The position numbers and the translations under genes are program-made. Below, piece after piece: positions 13,753 through 13,753 of a stretch of 13,753 bases of DNA (the first letter of the stretch is position 1; each line of letters starts with the position of its first letter). Under the pieces are notes generated by a model that was not told the origin of the DNA, searched no databases, and saw nothing but the letters and a program-made list of their open reading frames with translations. The DNA comes from JBKHJA01 sp046538375. GTDB lineage: Bacteria > Acidobacteriota > Aminicenantia > Aminicenantales > Aminicenantaceae. Where the stretch lies: the NCBI GenBank assembly GCA_046538375.1, contig JBKHJA010000074.1:1-13753 (forward strand), in the 5' to 3' direction.

Positions 13753-13753
13753 G

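Overview
The window reads as ordinary chromosome of a diderm (Gram-negative-type) bacterium. LolA, a lipoprotein with a lipobox, and periplasmic or inner-membrane envelope proteins imply an outer membrane. Gene content and style (rplM-rpsI-rpsB-tsf-pyrH-frr in one run, an AMIN amidase next to a GerMN protein, many TTG starts, intergenic palindromes) would suit a deep-branching group such as Aminicenantes/Acidobacteriota. That placement is inference from gene content only.

Layout. Plus strand, 151-2890: lolA, then a tightly coupled trio made of an ECF sigma factor, a zinc-finger (ZAS-type) membrane anti-sigma factor, and a membrane protein with bactofilin-like repeats. The trio is joined by two 4-nt ATGA overlaps. 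Everything from 3022 on is on the minus strand. First comes a translation operon read right to left: rplM, rpsI, rpsB, tsf, pyrH, frr, with a TTGACA-17-TATTTT promoter at 6694-6722. Upstream of it, 6649-7101 is gene-free and holds a 249-bp MITE-like nested palindrome. Next are a rhomboid-family membrane protease, a TPR lipoprotein with its own promoter, the ribosome-assembly GTPase Der, a hairpin terminator, a GerMN-domain protein, an AMIN plus Amidase_3 cell-wall amidase, and the tmRNA gene ssrA with a near-perfect sigma-70 promoter. The window ends in a broken SF2 helicase gene whose 5' end lies inside a second palindromic element.

How it fits together. The left block looks like an envelope-homeostasis module: lipoprotein transport plus a sigma/anti-sigma pair co-translated with a membrane protein. 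The centre is core translation (two 50S/30S subunit proteins, S2, EF-Ts, UMP kinase, ribosome recycling factor), and Der and tmRNA extend the ribosome theme. The amidase and GerMN pair acts on peptidoglycan. The least explained features are the two palindromic elements (6801-7049 and 13605-13752). They share a core closed by GGAAATC(A)GGGACA and TGTCCC(T)TGATTTCC but have different outer inverted repeats. No CRISPR array, complete insertion sequence, tRNA or rRNA was seen.
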